Source: Alteraurantiacibacter aquimixticola (lineage in GTDB: Bacteria > Pseudomonadota > Alphaproteobacteria > Sphingomonadales > Sphingomonadaceae). Taken from it: a DNA stretch of 64,000 nt. Shown piece by piece: positions 23,957 through 41,595 of the stretch. Numbering within the stretch: position 1 is the first letter of the stretch; each line of letters starts with the position of its first letter. The stretch lies in NCBI RefSeq assembly GCF_004965515.1, contig NZ_SSHH01000003.1:62001-126000 (forward strand). The letters are read 5' to 3'. Under the pieces are notes generated by a model. That model worked only from the letters and a program-made list of their open reading frames with translations, ran no database searches and was not told the DNA's origin. Position numbers and translations under genes: made by a program.

Positions 23957-25090
23957 TCATTCGGCGTCGCCGATGATGTGGGTCAGCGCACTCGACGGTT
24001 CGTAACCTTCGAGCACGTTCCCGGTCGGGCGGATTTCCCGCATTAGCTTCTCGCGCGCCTTGCCATCCGACAAAAGGTCGGGGTTCTGGCGATAGGCGAA
24101 CAAGTAGCTGAAGATGCGCGGCGGGATTTCGTCCCGCATCAGGCCGATCTCCTTGTTGCTCAGACGCTCATAGCGCGCTGCGGCATCCGCCACTTCGGCA
24201 AGGCGCGAATCCAGCAAGGATTGCGTCGCCCCGACCAGGGCATCGAAATCGCCCCACAGCTCTTCGGGGATGCTCCTGCGGACGGCTTCGAGGTCGTCGC
24301 CGTCCCGGAACATGTCCCAGATGCCCAGCGGGGTAATCCGGTTGATGATCGCATGCAGCCGGCAATAGGCCGGGCTCTTCACCTTCAGCCGCGAACCGCT
24401 GGCGAAGCGCACCACATAGCCCTCCTCCTGTTCCGGAAGCTGCTCCGCACTGGTCACCATTTCGCCCGCACTCGCGAAGCGATACCGCTGCGCAGTCCGC
24501 CAGCCGATCCGTTCGGCGGTGGATTGCAAGGCGGCGAAGTCCGGCTCATGGCCCTCGGCGTCATAGGCCGAGAGCAGCACCAGCGCTTCCTCATCATAGG
24601 AGACGATGATCCGGTTCTCCGGATAGATCGCCTCAGCCAGATAGGTCGTTTCCGGGTCCAGAGCGGACAGGTCGAAGCGCGCCATATGGGCTTCCGCCCA
24701 CACGGCTTGCGGAGTGCCAAAGGCTCCCCGGGTGCTCGCCTGCCACCGCCCATCGTGGTGGAACAGCACGATCAGGCTCCCGTCGAGCTTCTCGAAGACC
24801 TCGAACGGCTCATCCGGGAACACCCTGTCCTGCTCCCCCAGGTTGAAGAACTTGGGGAAAGGCGTTGCCACGATCTCGCGCCGCGCGGGATCGATGATCA
24901 GGCCGCGCGCAATCAGCGAGAACGGCCCCCACATGCGATCGTAGACGCAGGCGTTGGTGTAGTTCCAGATCAGCAGGCCGTCTTCGCGCTTCCTGCAATA
25001 GATCGCGCCTTCGGACCGGGCGGCTTCGAGCCCCGACGTCAGTTCGTCATAAGTGATGGTGCGGGCGAAATGCCTGCTTTGGGTAGTCAT
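23957..25090 (-). CDS. T4 Rnl1-like RNA ligase
   Basis: A 377-residue ATP-dependent RNA ligase of the covalent nucleotidyltransferase superfamily. Motif I is KLDG with Lys101 as predicted AMP acceptor. Motifs around it match T4 RNA ligase 1: ARGLIIDP then FPKFFNLGEQ before it, ASTRGAFG after it. Motif III is near 150-166 (YLAEAIYPENR), motif IV is EEGYVVRF (222-229), and motif V is LKVKS (235-239). The C-terminal ~120 residues are helical. The ATG at 25090 follows AAGGA/AGAAGG. No end-healing kinase-phosphatase, Hen1 or toxin gene sits next to it, so the substrate (a cut tRNA, for example) is open. Confidence 0.88.
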   Translation of the reverse strand: MTTQSRHFARTITYDELTSGLEAARSEGAIYCRKREDGLLIWNYTNACVYDRMWGPFSLIARGLIIDPARREIVATPFPKFFNLGEQDRVFPDEPFEVFEKLDGSLIVLFHHDGRWQASTRGAFGTPQAVWAEAHMARFDLSALDPETTYLAEAIYPENRIIVSYDEEALVLLSAYDAEGHEPDFAALQSTAERIGWRTAQRYRFASAGEMVTSAEQLPEQEEGYVVRFASGSRLKVKSPAYCRLHAIINRITPLGIWDMFRDGDDLEAVRRSIPEELWGDFDALVGATQSLLDSRLAEVADAAARYERLSNKEIGLMRDEIPPRIFSYLFAYRQNPDLLSDGKAREKLMREIRPTGNVLEGYEPSSALTHIIGDAE

Positions 25091-25320
25091 CCTTCTTTCC
25101 TTCGCATTGCAGCGAATCCAAAAGGATGGCGAAGCCGAAAAGAAACCAAGGTCCGCCATCCCGGCGGACCCACTGGGTTTCCGCCTATCCTACGCGCACG
25201 CGCCCCTGCCGCCTGCGAAGACGGTCAGATGGAGCGCATAATTGTTCACGCGGATAGACATGGCGGCGCGCGTTATGGGGCCAAAGGCGCCGCGTCAAGA
25301 ATATTGATAGTTAACGAAAA
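25091..25320. other. 230-bp gap with a hairpin
   Basis: A perfect inverted repeat, GGTCCGCC-N5-GGCGGACC (25150-25170), lies upstream of the RNA ligase gene. Nothing else recognisable: no tRNA and no ORF with a ribosome-binding site. Confidence 0.5.
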
Positions 25321-25350
25321 GGGGCCGGAAGGATCGCTCCCTCCGGCCCC
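25321..25350 (-). terminator. groESL terminator, copy 2 of a repeated hairpin
   Basis: Arms GGGGCCGGA (25321-25329) and TCCGGCCCC (25342-25350) are followed on the minus strand by TTTTCGTTAA. It lies 50 bp past the groEL stop. Its left arm and loop repeat the hairpin at 23914-23941. Confidence 0.75.
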
Positions 25351-25374
25351 GTTTCGTGTCGGAATGACGGTTGG

Positions 25375-25398
25375 GCCCTTCGACGGGCTCAGGACAGG
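25375..25398. repeat. REP-like intergenic palindrome, copy 2
   Basis: GCCCTTCGACGGGCTCAGGA is a sphingomonad-type repeat related to the copy at 7499-7523. It sits between the groEL stop and its terminator. Confidence 0.55.
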
Positions 25399-25400
25399 AC

Positions 25401-27092
<1,692 letters not shown>

Positions 27093-27109
27093 TCAGAGAA
27101 GGCGGGCGA

Positions 27110-27397
27110 TCAGCCCAGCACACCCATGATGTCGCTTTCCTTCATGATGATCAGGTCTTCACCGTCGATCTTCACTTCGGTGCCGGACCACTTGCCGAAC
27201 AATACGCGGTCGCCTGCCTTCACGTCGAGCGGGATACGATCGCCGTCGTCGTCACGTGCGCCTTCGCCAACGGAGACGATTTCGCCCTCGCTGGGCTTTT
27301 CCTTGGCGCTGTCGGGAATGATGATGCCACCGGCGGTCTTTTCCTCGGCTTCGAGGCGACGGACCAGAACGCGGTCGTGCAGCGGACGGAATGCCAT
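27110..27397 (-). CDS. groES: 10-kDa co-chaperonin GroES
   Basis: The 95-residue lid of GroEL. It begins [29 protein letters not shown], with the mobile loop that contacts GroEL at ~16-33, and ends DIMGVLG. Its length and sequence are typical. It is the first gene of groESL. The CIRCE repeat lies 38-64 bp upstream of its start codon. Confidence 0.98.
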   Translation of the reverse strand: MAFRPLHDRVLVRRLEAEEKTAGGIIIPDSAKEKPSEGEIVSVGEGARDDDGDRIPLDVKAGDRVLFGKWSGTEVKIDGEDLIIMKESDIMGVLG

Positions 27398-27434
27398 GAT
27401 AATGACCTCTTCCTGATTCTAGTTGATGTCTGTC

Positions 27435-27461
27435 TTGGCACTCCCCCCATGAGAGTGCCAA
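27435..27461 (-). promoter_or_regulatory. CIRCE operator (HrcA site) of groESL
   Basis: TTGGCACTC-N9-GAGTGCCAA, perfect arms with the canonical nine-base spacer, matches the CIRCE consensus except for G/C in place of A/T at the third position of each arm. It sits upstream of groES and should bind the heat-shock repressor HrcA, whose gene is outside the window. Confidence 0.93.
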
Positions 27462-27529
27462 CGGGCGGGCAGATGGGGTGGTCCCTGCGCAGAGTCAACA
27501 AGTCCGCACGGAAAATTTTTGCGCCTGCG

Positions 27530-28924
27530 TCAGATAGTGCTGGCGGTCAGCCCAAGCGCATCGCGCCGGTGCCAGCGCCACAGCAGCAACACGGCCGCGC
27601 AGATAAGGCCCGCGGCAAGGCCGATCCATATCCCGGTTCCTGCAAGCGGGGTGTAGAGCCCCAGCCATGCGGCGGTGCCGAAGCCCGGAACCCAATAGGA
27701 AAAGATCGCAATCCACATCGGCACGCGCGTGTCCTTCAGCCCGCGCAAGGCACCGGCGGCAACTGCCTGCAAGCCGTCGAACAGCTGGAAGGCGGCGCAC
27801 ACGACCAGAAAGGCGACGGCATGGCCCACCACCGCCCGGTTCTCCGGCTCCCACGGATTGAGATAGAGCCACAATATATATTCCGGCACCACCAGGATGG
27901 CGATGGCGGTCAGCCCCATGAATCCCGTGCCCATCACGATGGCAGCCCAGCCGGCGCGGTGGATGCCCACGTTCTCGCGCGCGCCGTAGAAATAGCCCAC
28001 ACGGATCGTACCCGCCTGGCCAACGCCCATCGGCACCATGAAGGCGAGCGCGGCGAGCTGGATTGCCAGCGTGTGCGCGGCGAGTTCTTCTGTTCCAACG
28101 CGGCCCATCAGTAGCGCGGCGGCGCCGAAGATGCCCGCCTCCGCCATCACGGTGAGGCCTATGGGCGTGCCGATCCGCACCAGCTCTGCCAGCCGTTGCC
28201 AGTCCGGCCGCCAGACGAAGCCGAAGACATGGTAACGGTGCAGCCGCGGGTCGAGGCGGATGGCAATTATGTAGGCCGCAAGGATCGTCAGCGAGGAGAT
28301 GAGCGTCGCGATCGCCGCGCCCTCAAGCCCCATGGCAGGTGCGCCCAGATTGCCGAAGATGAAGGCATAGTTCGCCAAGGCGTTCACGCCCACGCCCATG
28401 CCGGTGATCGCGGTGGCGAAGACCGGGCGGCCGAGCGTGGAGACGAAATTGCGCAATACCGCCGCCAATATCATCGGCGCCAGCGAGAAGAGCAGGATGT
28501 CGGTATAGCGGCCTGCGAGGTTGGACAGAACCGGATCTTGCCCCGTTGCCAGCATGATCGCCTCTGCCTGCGTGCACAGCACCATGGCCACCAGCGAGGC
28601 GCCCAGGGCCAGCCACATGGCCATGCGCACCACGCGGCGAATCGGGCGCAGGGCAGGGGCTCTTGCGCCCAGCTCTGCGGCGGCGAGCGGAGAAACCGCG
28701 CTGACCAAGGCATTGAGCGAGGCGACCAATATGCCGAAGACCGCGATGGCCAGCGCCGATGCCGCCAATTCGTTCGGTCCCAGCCGGGCGATGAACATCA
28801 CGTCCACCGCATAGGTCAGCATCTGCAGCAGATTGGCAGCCGCCAGCGGCCCCGCCAGACGCAGGGTCTCGATGCATTCGGCCTTCCAGCCGAGCGGGTG
28901 GGGATGGGCTATCGGTCTCATCAT
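27530..28924 (-). CDS. MATE-family efflux transporter
   Basis: A ~464-residue multidrug and toxin extrusion family protein with about twelve membrane segments in two bundles. The first helix region (LRLAGPLAAANLLQMLTYAVDVMFIARLGPNELAASALA) and its second-half counterpart (LVRIGTPIGLTVMAEAGIFGAAALLMGRVGTEELAAHTLA) show the repeat expected of MATE proteins. It probably exports cationic compounds using Na+ or H+. The start at 28924 was chosen because the helix bundle begins shortly after; no strong ribosome-binding site distinguishes it from the ATG one codon later. Its C-terminus lies just before the groES promoter region. Confidence 0.9.
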   Translation of the reverse strand: MMRPIAHPHPLGWKAECIETLRLAGPLAAANLLQMLTYAVDVMFIARLGPNELAASALAIAVFGILVASLNALVSAVSPLAAAELGARAPALRPIRRVVRMAMWLALGASLVAMVLCTQAEAIMLATGQDPVLSNLAGRYTDILLFSLAPMILAAVLRNFVSTLGRPVFATAITGMGVGVNALANYAFIFGNLGAPAMGLEGAAIATLISSLTILAAYIIAIRLDPRLHRYHVFGFVWRPDWQRLAELVRIGTPIGLTVMAEAGIFGAAALLMGRVGTEELAAHTLAIQLAALAFMVPMGVGQAGTIRVGYFYGARENVGIHRAGWAAIVMGTGFMGLTAIAILVVPEYILWLYLNPWEPENRAVVGHAVAFLVVCAAFQLFDGLQAVAAGALRGLKDTRVPMWIAIFSYWVPGFGTAAWLGLYTPLAGTGIWIGLAAGLICAAVLLLWRWHRRDALGLTASTI

Positions 28925-29100
28925 GCGCCATCGAAAAAGCCGGCCCGGATATAGGGTCTCGGCCCTGCGAGGAAGGCGAATCCGGTTGCGCAAGATATTT
29001 GTCACGCCCCCTGCGGCTGTTGGGACACAGGGCTCTTCCCCTCCGGCCTGTTGGAAGCTAACAGCGGGTTCGAATCTCACCGGAAGGGATGACTATTTCC

Positions 29101-29682
29101 ATGCGTCACACCAGTCGTATTGCCGCCGTATCGCTCCTCGCCATCGCTGTCGCCGCTTGCGGCGGGCCGGAGGCTGAAGAGGACGTCGCCGCCATCGAGG
29201 CGGAAGAGGTCGTGGAAGCCGGTGGCGACGCGCTTCCCGCCGAAGCTGAAGGCGAAGGGGCTGCCGGCGAAGAAGGCGAAGCTGCAGGCGAGGAACCTGC
29301 CGCCGAAGCCACCGCTGCGCCGACACCCAGCCCGACGCCCACGGCTACTCGCACCCCGACGCCCACACCTACGCCGACGCGCGCCGCCGCTCCGGCCGGG
29401 CCTCCGCAGGCCTTCACCCAGTGCCAGGTGTGCCACCAGGTCGCGCCCGGCAAGCACGGCATCGGCCCCTCGCTCGCAGGCGTGTTCGGCAGCCGCGCGG
29501 GCCAGAAGGCGGGCTTCTCCTACACCGAAGGCATGCGCAGCTCGAACCTGACCTGGAACGAGGCGAACCTCAACCGCTACCTCTCCGATCCCTCGGGCGT
29601 GGTGCCGGGCACGACTATGGCCGTCGGCCCGCTCAGCGCGGAACAGCGCACGGCGATCATCAACTATCTGAAGACGCTCTAA
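29101..29682 (+). CDS. c-type cytochrome lipoprotein with Pro-Thr linker
   Basis: A 193-residue exported protein. Lipobox VAAC (Cys about residue 20) anchors it to a membrane. An acidic Ala/Glu-rich stretch (~25-65) and a Pro/Thr repeat linker (APTPSPTPTATRTPTPTPT) form a spacer. The last ~95 residues are a class I cytochrome c with heme motif CQVCH and a likely axial Met in GTTMAVGPL. It presumably carries electrons near the outer face of the inner membrane. GAAGGG lies 12 bases before ATG 29101; the ATG at 29089 is too close to it. The MOSC gene downstream is convergent, 4 bp away. Confidence 0.88.
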   Translation: MRHTSRIAAVSLLAIAVAACGGPEAEEDVAAIEAEEVVEAGGDALPAEAEGEGAAGEEGEAAGEEPAAEATAAPTPSPTPTATRTPTPTPTPTRAAAPAGPPQAFTQCQVCHQVAPGKHGIGPSLAGVFGSRAGQKAGFSYTEGMRSSNLTWNEANLNRYLSDPSGVVPGTTMAVGPLSAEQRTAIINYLKTL

Positions 29683-29686
29683 CGCG

Positions 29687-30244
29687 TCAGACCGCCTTGA
29701 GTGGTCGATATGGAGCGGGTGGCAGTTCGGCGTTCAGCGGATCGCCGGGCGCCACCCGTCCGCTTTTCCGCGCGACGCACATGATGCCCGCGAGCCGCTC
29801 GATCGAACCGTCGCCGCGTTTGCGGGCAAGGCGGCCGAGCAGGCCGGGCCGGAAAGCCTCGATCTGGCGGCACGGGTTGCGCAGCCCCGTCACTTCCAGC
29901 ACTGCCTGATCGCCGAGGCGAAGCAGCGTCCCCGTGGGCAAGGTCAGCAGGTCCATGCCACGCGTGGTCACATTCTCGCCGAGCTGGCCCGGCGCGACGG
30001 TGAAGCCTTCGTCGGCCAGTGCATCGAGCAATTCGCCATGGATCAGGTGAACCTGCCTGAGGTTGGGTTGCGCAGGATCCGCCGCCACGCGCGAGCGGTG
30101 CTTCACCGCGCTCCCCGCATGGGCATCGCCATCCACACCGTGCCCGGCGACAATCCCGATCGAGGCAAGTGAGGGCTTGGAGAACCGGTGCCAGGCGCCT
30201 GCCGCAACCGCCATCACATGGCCGGAGAGCTTCATGGGGTCCAT
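29687..30244 (-). CDS. MOSC-domain protein
   Basis: A ~185-residue protein with a MOSC fold, related to the C-terminal domain of molybdenum cofactor sulfurases and to YiiM/YuaD. Features include GVDGDAHAG near residue 38, the QVHLIHGELLDAL segment, GQLGENVTTRG and the conserved TGLRNPCRQIEAF with the MOSC cysteine. Start at 30244 or 30235 is uncertain; both are ATG. Family members handle sulfur or molybdenum-related groups, but no molybdoenzyme gene is next to it. It lies between the cytochrome gene (convergent) and rplL (same strand, 109 bp upstream). Confidence 0.85.
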   Translation of the reverse strand: MDPMKLSGHVMAVAAGAWHRFSKPSLASIGIVAGHGVDGDAHAGSAVKHRSRVAADPAQPNLRQVHLIHGELLDALADEGFTVAPGQLGENVTTRGMDLLTLPTGTLLRLGDQAVLEVTGLRNPCRQIEAFRPGLLGRLARKRGDGSIERLAGIMCVARKSGRVAPGDPLNAELPPAPYRPLKAV

Positions 30245-30287
30245 CGCGACACGATGCGCCGCGCAGGCGGGTGCGCGCAAACAAAAA

Positions 30288-30311
30288 GGGCGGCGCCTTG
30301 CGGCACCGCCC
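30288..30311 (-). terminator. Terminator after rplL
   Basis: Ten-base arms (30288-30297 and 30302-30311, one mismatch) with a TTGC loop are followed by TTTTT on the minus strand. It lies 42 bp past the rplL stop. Confidence 0.85.
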
Positions 30312-30352
30312 CCTTGGTGATCCGGTATCGGATCGAAGCGTAAGCGAAAAGC

Positions 30353-30730
30353 TTACTTCAGTTCGACGGTGCCGCCGGCTGCTTCGATCTTGCCCTTGAT
30401 CTCTTCGGCTTCGGCCTTGTTCACGCCTTCCTTGATCGGCTTCGGCGCGCCTTCGACCAGGCCCTTGGCTTCGGTCAGGCCCAGGCCGGTGATGGCGCGG
30501 ACTTCCTTGATGACCTGGATCTTCTTGCCACCGTCGCCGGTCAGGATGACGTCGAATTCGTCCTTCTCTTCAGCGGGGGCACCGGCATCGCCGCCACCGG
30601 CGGGGCCAGCAACGGCAACTGCAGCAGCGGCGCTAACGCCCCACTCTTCTTCCAGTGCCTTGGCGAGTTCAGCCGCTTCCATGACGGTAAGCGACGACAG
30701 TTCTTCTACAAGCTTGGCGATATCGGCCAT
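30353..30730 (-). CDS. rplL: 50S ribosomal protein L7/L12
   Basis: The 125-residue stalk protein of the large ribosomal subunit. It has the N-terminal dimerisation domain ([22 protein letters not shown]), an Ala/Gly-rich hinge, and the C-terminal factor-binding domain ([34 protein letters not shown]). It forms the rplJL pair with rplJ, 72 bp upstream, and recruits translation GTPases. Unlike the usual rplJL-rpoBC order, rpoBC here is on the other strand. Confidence 0.98.
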   Translation of the reverse strand: MADIAKLVEELSSLTVMEAAELAKALEEEWGVSAAAAVAVAGPAGGGDAGAPAEEKDEFDVILTGDGGKKIQVIKEVRAITGLGLTEAKGLVEGAPKPIKEGVNKAEAEEIKGKIEAAGGTVELK

Positions 30731-30802
30731 TGTGCTTCACTCCAAATTGAGGCGGGGCAGGTTTCTGCCCCATGATGTTTCGTCTCGAATGCGAGAAACG
30801 TC

Positions 30803-31318
30803 TTACGCAGCGTCCTTGGCGCCATAGGCACCGAAGACACGAGCCAGCTTGGCCGCGGGGGCGTTGACGACCTGGGCAATCTTGGTTGCCGGGGCGTTGA
30901 CGAGACCCACGATCTTGCCGCGCAGTTCGTCGAGGCTGGGCATCGAGGCGAGTGCCTTGACGCCGGCTTCGTCGAGAACCTGCGTGCCCATCGAGCCACC
31001 GACGATTTCCAGCTTGTCGTTCGACTTGGCGAAATCGACTGCTGCCTTGGCGGCCGCGACCGGGTCTTCCGACCAGGCGAGGCCGACCGGACCGGTGAGG
31101 TATTCCTCGATGCCGGCGTAATCGGTGTCTTTCAGGGCGAGCTTGGCGAGACGGTTCTTCGCAACCTTGTAGGACGCACCACCTTCACGCATCTTGTTCC
31201 GCAGATCGGTGGACTGGTCCACCGTCAGCCCGAGGTTGCGGGTGACAACCACCACGCCAACTTCGTTGAACACAGCGTTGAGCTGGGCGACCGCTTCGGT
31301 TTTCTGCGAACGATCCAT
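30803..31318 (-). CDS. rplJ: 50S ribosomal protein L10
   Basis: A 171-residue protein that anchors the L7/L12 stalk and typically represses its own operon by binding the leader mRNA. The start at 31318 (MDRSQKTEAVAQL) fits the family and has AAGGAG 9 bases upstream. It contains VVVVTRNLGLTVDQSTDLR and ASYKVAKNRLAKLAL. rplK and rplA are not in the window upstream. The ~270-bp leader before it is consistent with L10-type autoregulation, though I cannot model the fold. Confidence 0.97.
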   Translation of the reverse strand: MDRSQKTEAVAQLNAVFNEVGVVVVTRNLGLTVDQSTDLRNKMREGGASYKVAKNRLAKLALKDTDYAGIEEYLTGPVGLAWSEDPVAAAKAAVDFAKSNDKLEIVGGSMGTQVLDEAGVKALASMPSLDELRGKIVGLVNAPATKIAQVVNAPAAKLARVFGAYGAKDAA

Positions 31319-31600
31319 GCCGTACTCCTTCACTATGGCCGCGATCATGCCCGAAGACACGGCCGCGACCGGCTCAAATCACCTCGCCGCTCATGCGACA
31401 AGGCAAGGTCCGTTGATGGGGAAGGAGTGCACGCCAGGCGTACGGAGCGAAGGCCAATGGCCATCGCCAGGAAATCTCTTTTCCCCGTCTAGGCTGCAAA
31501 TTAAGGCCGGGCCAATCCCTGCCAGCAACTGTCTCGGACGGATGACCGCATAAAGCAGTCGGGGCGCGCAATTAGCTCGCACGCCCCGAAAGTCAAGTTA
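31319..31600 (-). promoter_or_regulatory. rplJL promoter and long leader (candidate L10 leader)
   Basis: On the minus strand TTGACT (31591-31596) and TAATTG (31569-31574) are 16 bases apart. The following ~240 bases contain several inverted segments and no gene, as expected of an L10-binding leader. A GGGGCG/CGCCCC inverted repeat overlaps the promoter and could instead belong to the end of the XRE operon upstream. Confidence 0.45.
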
Positions 31601-31627
31601 AAGTGGCTGTGATGGTCGAGCGGCCTG

Positions 31628-31858
31628 TCACTCCCCTTTGCCATCATACCCCAGCAAATCGCCCGGCTGGCAGTCCAGTTCGCGGCAGATCGCCTCCAGC
31701 GTGGAGAAGCGGATCGCCTTGGCCTTGCCGGTCTTGAGGATCGACAGATTGGCCAGGGTCAGGCCCACGCGCTCGGCCAGTTCGGTCAGCGTCATGCGGC
31801 GGTCGTGCAGCAGGTCGTCGAGTTTCACCACGATCTTGGCTCCTTCTTCAGCAGGCAT
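31628..31858 (-). CDS. XRE-family (YozG-like) transcriptional regulator
   Basis: A 76-residue single-domain helix-turn-helix protein of the Cro/C1 type: KLDDLLHDRRMTLTELAERVGLTLANLSILKTGKAKAIRFSTLEAICRELDCQPGDLL in summary, with the recognition helix at TLANLSILKTG. YozG-like proteins are usually encoded with a DUF2975 membrane protein, as here. Its ATG at 31858 overlaps the DUF2975 stop (TGATG), so translation is coupled. It probably represses its own operon through the TCGATA-type sites at 32566-32620. Confidence 0.85.
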   Translation of the reverse strand: MPAEEGAKIVVKLDDLLHDRRMTLTELAERVGLTLANLSILKTGKAKAIRFSTLEAICRELDCQPGDLLGYDGKGE

Positions 31859-32376
31859 CACACGGTCCCTTCCAGGTCTTCGCGCATCTCCGAACCGCGG
31901 CGGAACACACGGGCGAGGACGAAAAGCACCAGGCCAAGCACTATGCCGCCAAGGTCTATGCCGCTTTCGACTTCCATGGCCGGTGCCGCCTTCTGTACGA
32001 TGCTGGCGATGATCGTCAGCAAGATGCCGCCGCCCTGCATGGCGATCGCCAGCCAGCCCATATTGCGCAGCCTGTCGGCGTTCTGCGCGACGAAGGGATC
32101 GCCCTCATGTACGGTCCATACGATCCGGCGCAGCTCCTGTACGAAGCGGTAGGCCATGTAGACGAGGCCGGTTGCTGTCAGAACCAATCCGGCGATGGCG
32201 AAGCGCAGCCAGCCCGGTTCGGCAGCGGCGATATGCGCCTCCAGATGTTCCGGGAAGAAGGCGATCGCGCCGGCGGCGATGGCCATCACCACCATGGCAA
32301 AGACGAGAAGCCCCATCAGGATTGCGAGAATTCCGCGTAGGCCGGAGAGCAGCGGGTCGTCGAATATCTTGGACAT
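31858..32376 (-). CDS. DUF2975 membrane protein
   Basis: A 172-residue membrane protein with four hydrophobic segments (~15-45, ~58-80, ~110-130, ~140-160) matching the DUF2975 family, whose function is unknown. The start MSKIFDDPLLSGLR at 32376 follows AAGGGG. DUF2975 genes are very often paired with a small XRE regulator downstream, exactly as here, with a one-base overlap of stop and start. The module sits between rplJL and rpoB and includes a 45-codon ORF upstream. Confidence 0.82.
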   Translation of the reverse strand: MSKIFDDPLLSGLRGILAILMGLLVFAMVVMAIAAGAIAFFPEHLEAHIAAAEPGWLRFAIAGLVLTATGLVYMAYRFVQELRRIVWTVHEGDPFVAQNADRLRNMGWLAIAMQGGGILLTIIASIVQKAAPAMEVESGIDLGGIVLGLVLFVLARVFRRGSEMREDLEGTV

Positions 32377-32408
32377 GGAAGCCCCTTTCTTCGTTGTCAT
32401 TGTCGGGA

Positions 32409-32546
32409 TCAGGCCGCGACGGGCAATGCGATTGCGCTGGCGACGATCGCCGAATCGGCCGGGACCTGGACCATCGCACTGAAGCTGATGGCGACGATGG
32501 CGATGGCGGCCATTGCGGCGATGCCATTTTCGAAAAAGCGTGTCAT
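32409..32546 (-). CDS. 45-residue small hydrophobic ORF, first gene of the DUF2975 operon
   Basis: An ATG at 32546 with AAGGAG 9-14 bases upstream opens a 45-codon frame ending at TGA 32411-32409. The peptide starts MTRFFENG and is then mostly Ala, Ile, Val and Met, giving one membrane-spanning or signal-like helix (residues ~8-27), ending in a second Ala/Val-rich stretch. It lies 32 bp ahead of the DUF2975 gene and just after a strong promoter, so expression is likely. I do not recognise a family. It may be a small membrane partner or leader peptide of the DUF2975 protein. Confidence 0.6.
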   Translation of the reverse strand: MTRFFENGIAAMAAIAIVAISFSAMVQVPADSAIVASAIALPVAA

Positions 32547-32565
32547 TTATCGATCTCCTTGCATG

Positions 32566-32620
32566 TCGATATCGATATTCAATATGCCGAGTCGCCCTTA
32601 TTGTCAATCGATAATATCGA
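32566..32620 (-). promoter_or_regulatory. Promoter with repeated TCGATA operator sites (XRE module)
   Basis: On the minus strand TTGACA (32602-32607) and TATTGA (32579-32584) are exactly 17 bases apart. Palindromes flank it: TCGATA-A-TATCGA (32608-32620) just upstream of -35, and TCGATATCGA (32566-32575) just downstream of -10. More half-sites (TATCG) continue to 32641. The arrangement suits autorepression by the XRE protein encoded in the operon. Confidence 0.7.
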
Positions 32621-32698
32621 AAAACAATATATCGCTTATCGTTTCGCGAAAATGACGGATTTGCGCGGGTTTGCGGGGCGATTTCGCCTGAAACAGGT

Positions 32699-32727
32699 TT
32701 GACTTGTCGCCCCCCTCTCCCTATATG
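32699..32727 (+). promoter_or_regulatory. rpoBC promoter
   Basis: TTGACT (32699-32704) and TATATG (32722-32727) are 17 bases apart. They lie 220-250 bp ahead of rpoB, leaving a ~210-base untranslated leader (about 32735-32948) with no gene and several GC-rich inverted segments. Confidence 0.7.
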
Positions 32728-32948
32728 CGCCCTCGACCGGACAGCTTCGAGCAAGGCCGCCTTTCGCGGGGGTGTGCCACAGGATGGAAGCGCCGGTTTC
32801 CGTGAGACATGATGGAAAGGCTGCGTAGCAGCACCGGTTAAGGTGCGCTTGTCGCGGTCCTTTTCGCGTCTCGCTATCCCGCTTGCACACAAGATTTTCC
32901 GCCGCTCCCGATCCCGGGACCGGCCCAAGGCAAGAGGCATATTCCTCC

Positions 32949-37115
<4,167 letters not shown>

Positions 37116-37187
37116 CAGGGAGCGGGCGGCCTGACGGTCGCCCACCCCCAGCTGCCCCCTGTTGAACCCCTAACGGGAATTCGAAAA

Positions 37188-41480
<4,293 letters not shown>

Positions 41481-41514
41481 GCTCCTTACCGCCAGCCACG
41501 GCTGACACGAATTG

Positions 41515-41553
41515 GCCCCGCCGGAGCGAACCCTCCGGCGGGGCTTTCGTTTT
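41515..41553 (+). terminator. rpoBC terminator
   Basis: Perfect twelve-base arms (41515-41526 and 41533-41544) with a six-base loop are followed by TTTCGTTTTCT on the plus strand. Confidence 0.92.
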
Positions 41554-41595
41554 CTACCCTTGCCCAGTGCCCCGCGCTCACGCATATCAAAAGCC

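Noticed and set aside
25091-25320. A tRNA or small RNA in the gap before the RNA ligase
   Set aside because: No cloverleaf could be drawn, and the only structure is one short hairpin.
29320-29400. ACGCCCAC-type short repeats
   Set aside because: They encode the Pro-Thr linker of the cytochrome c lipoprotein.
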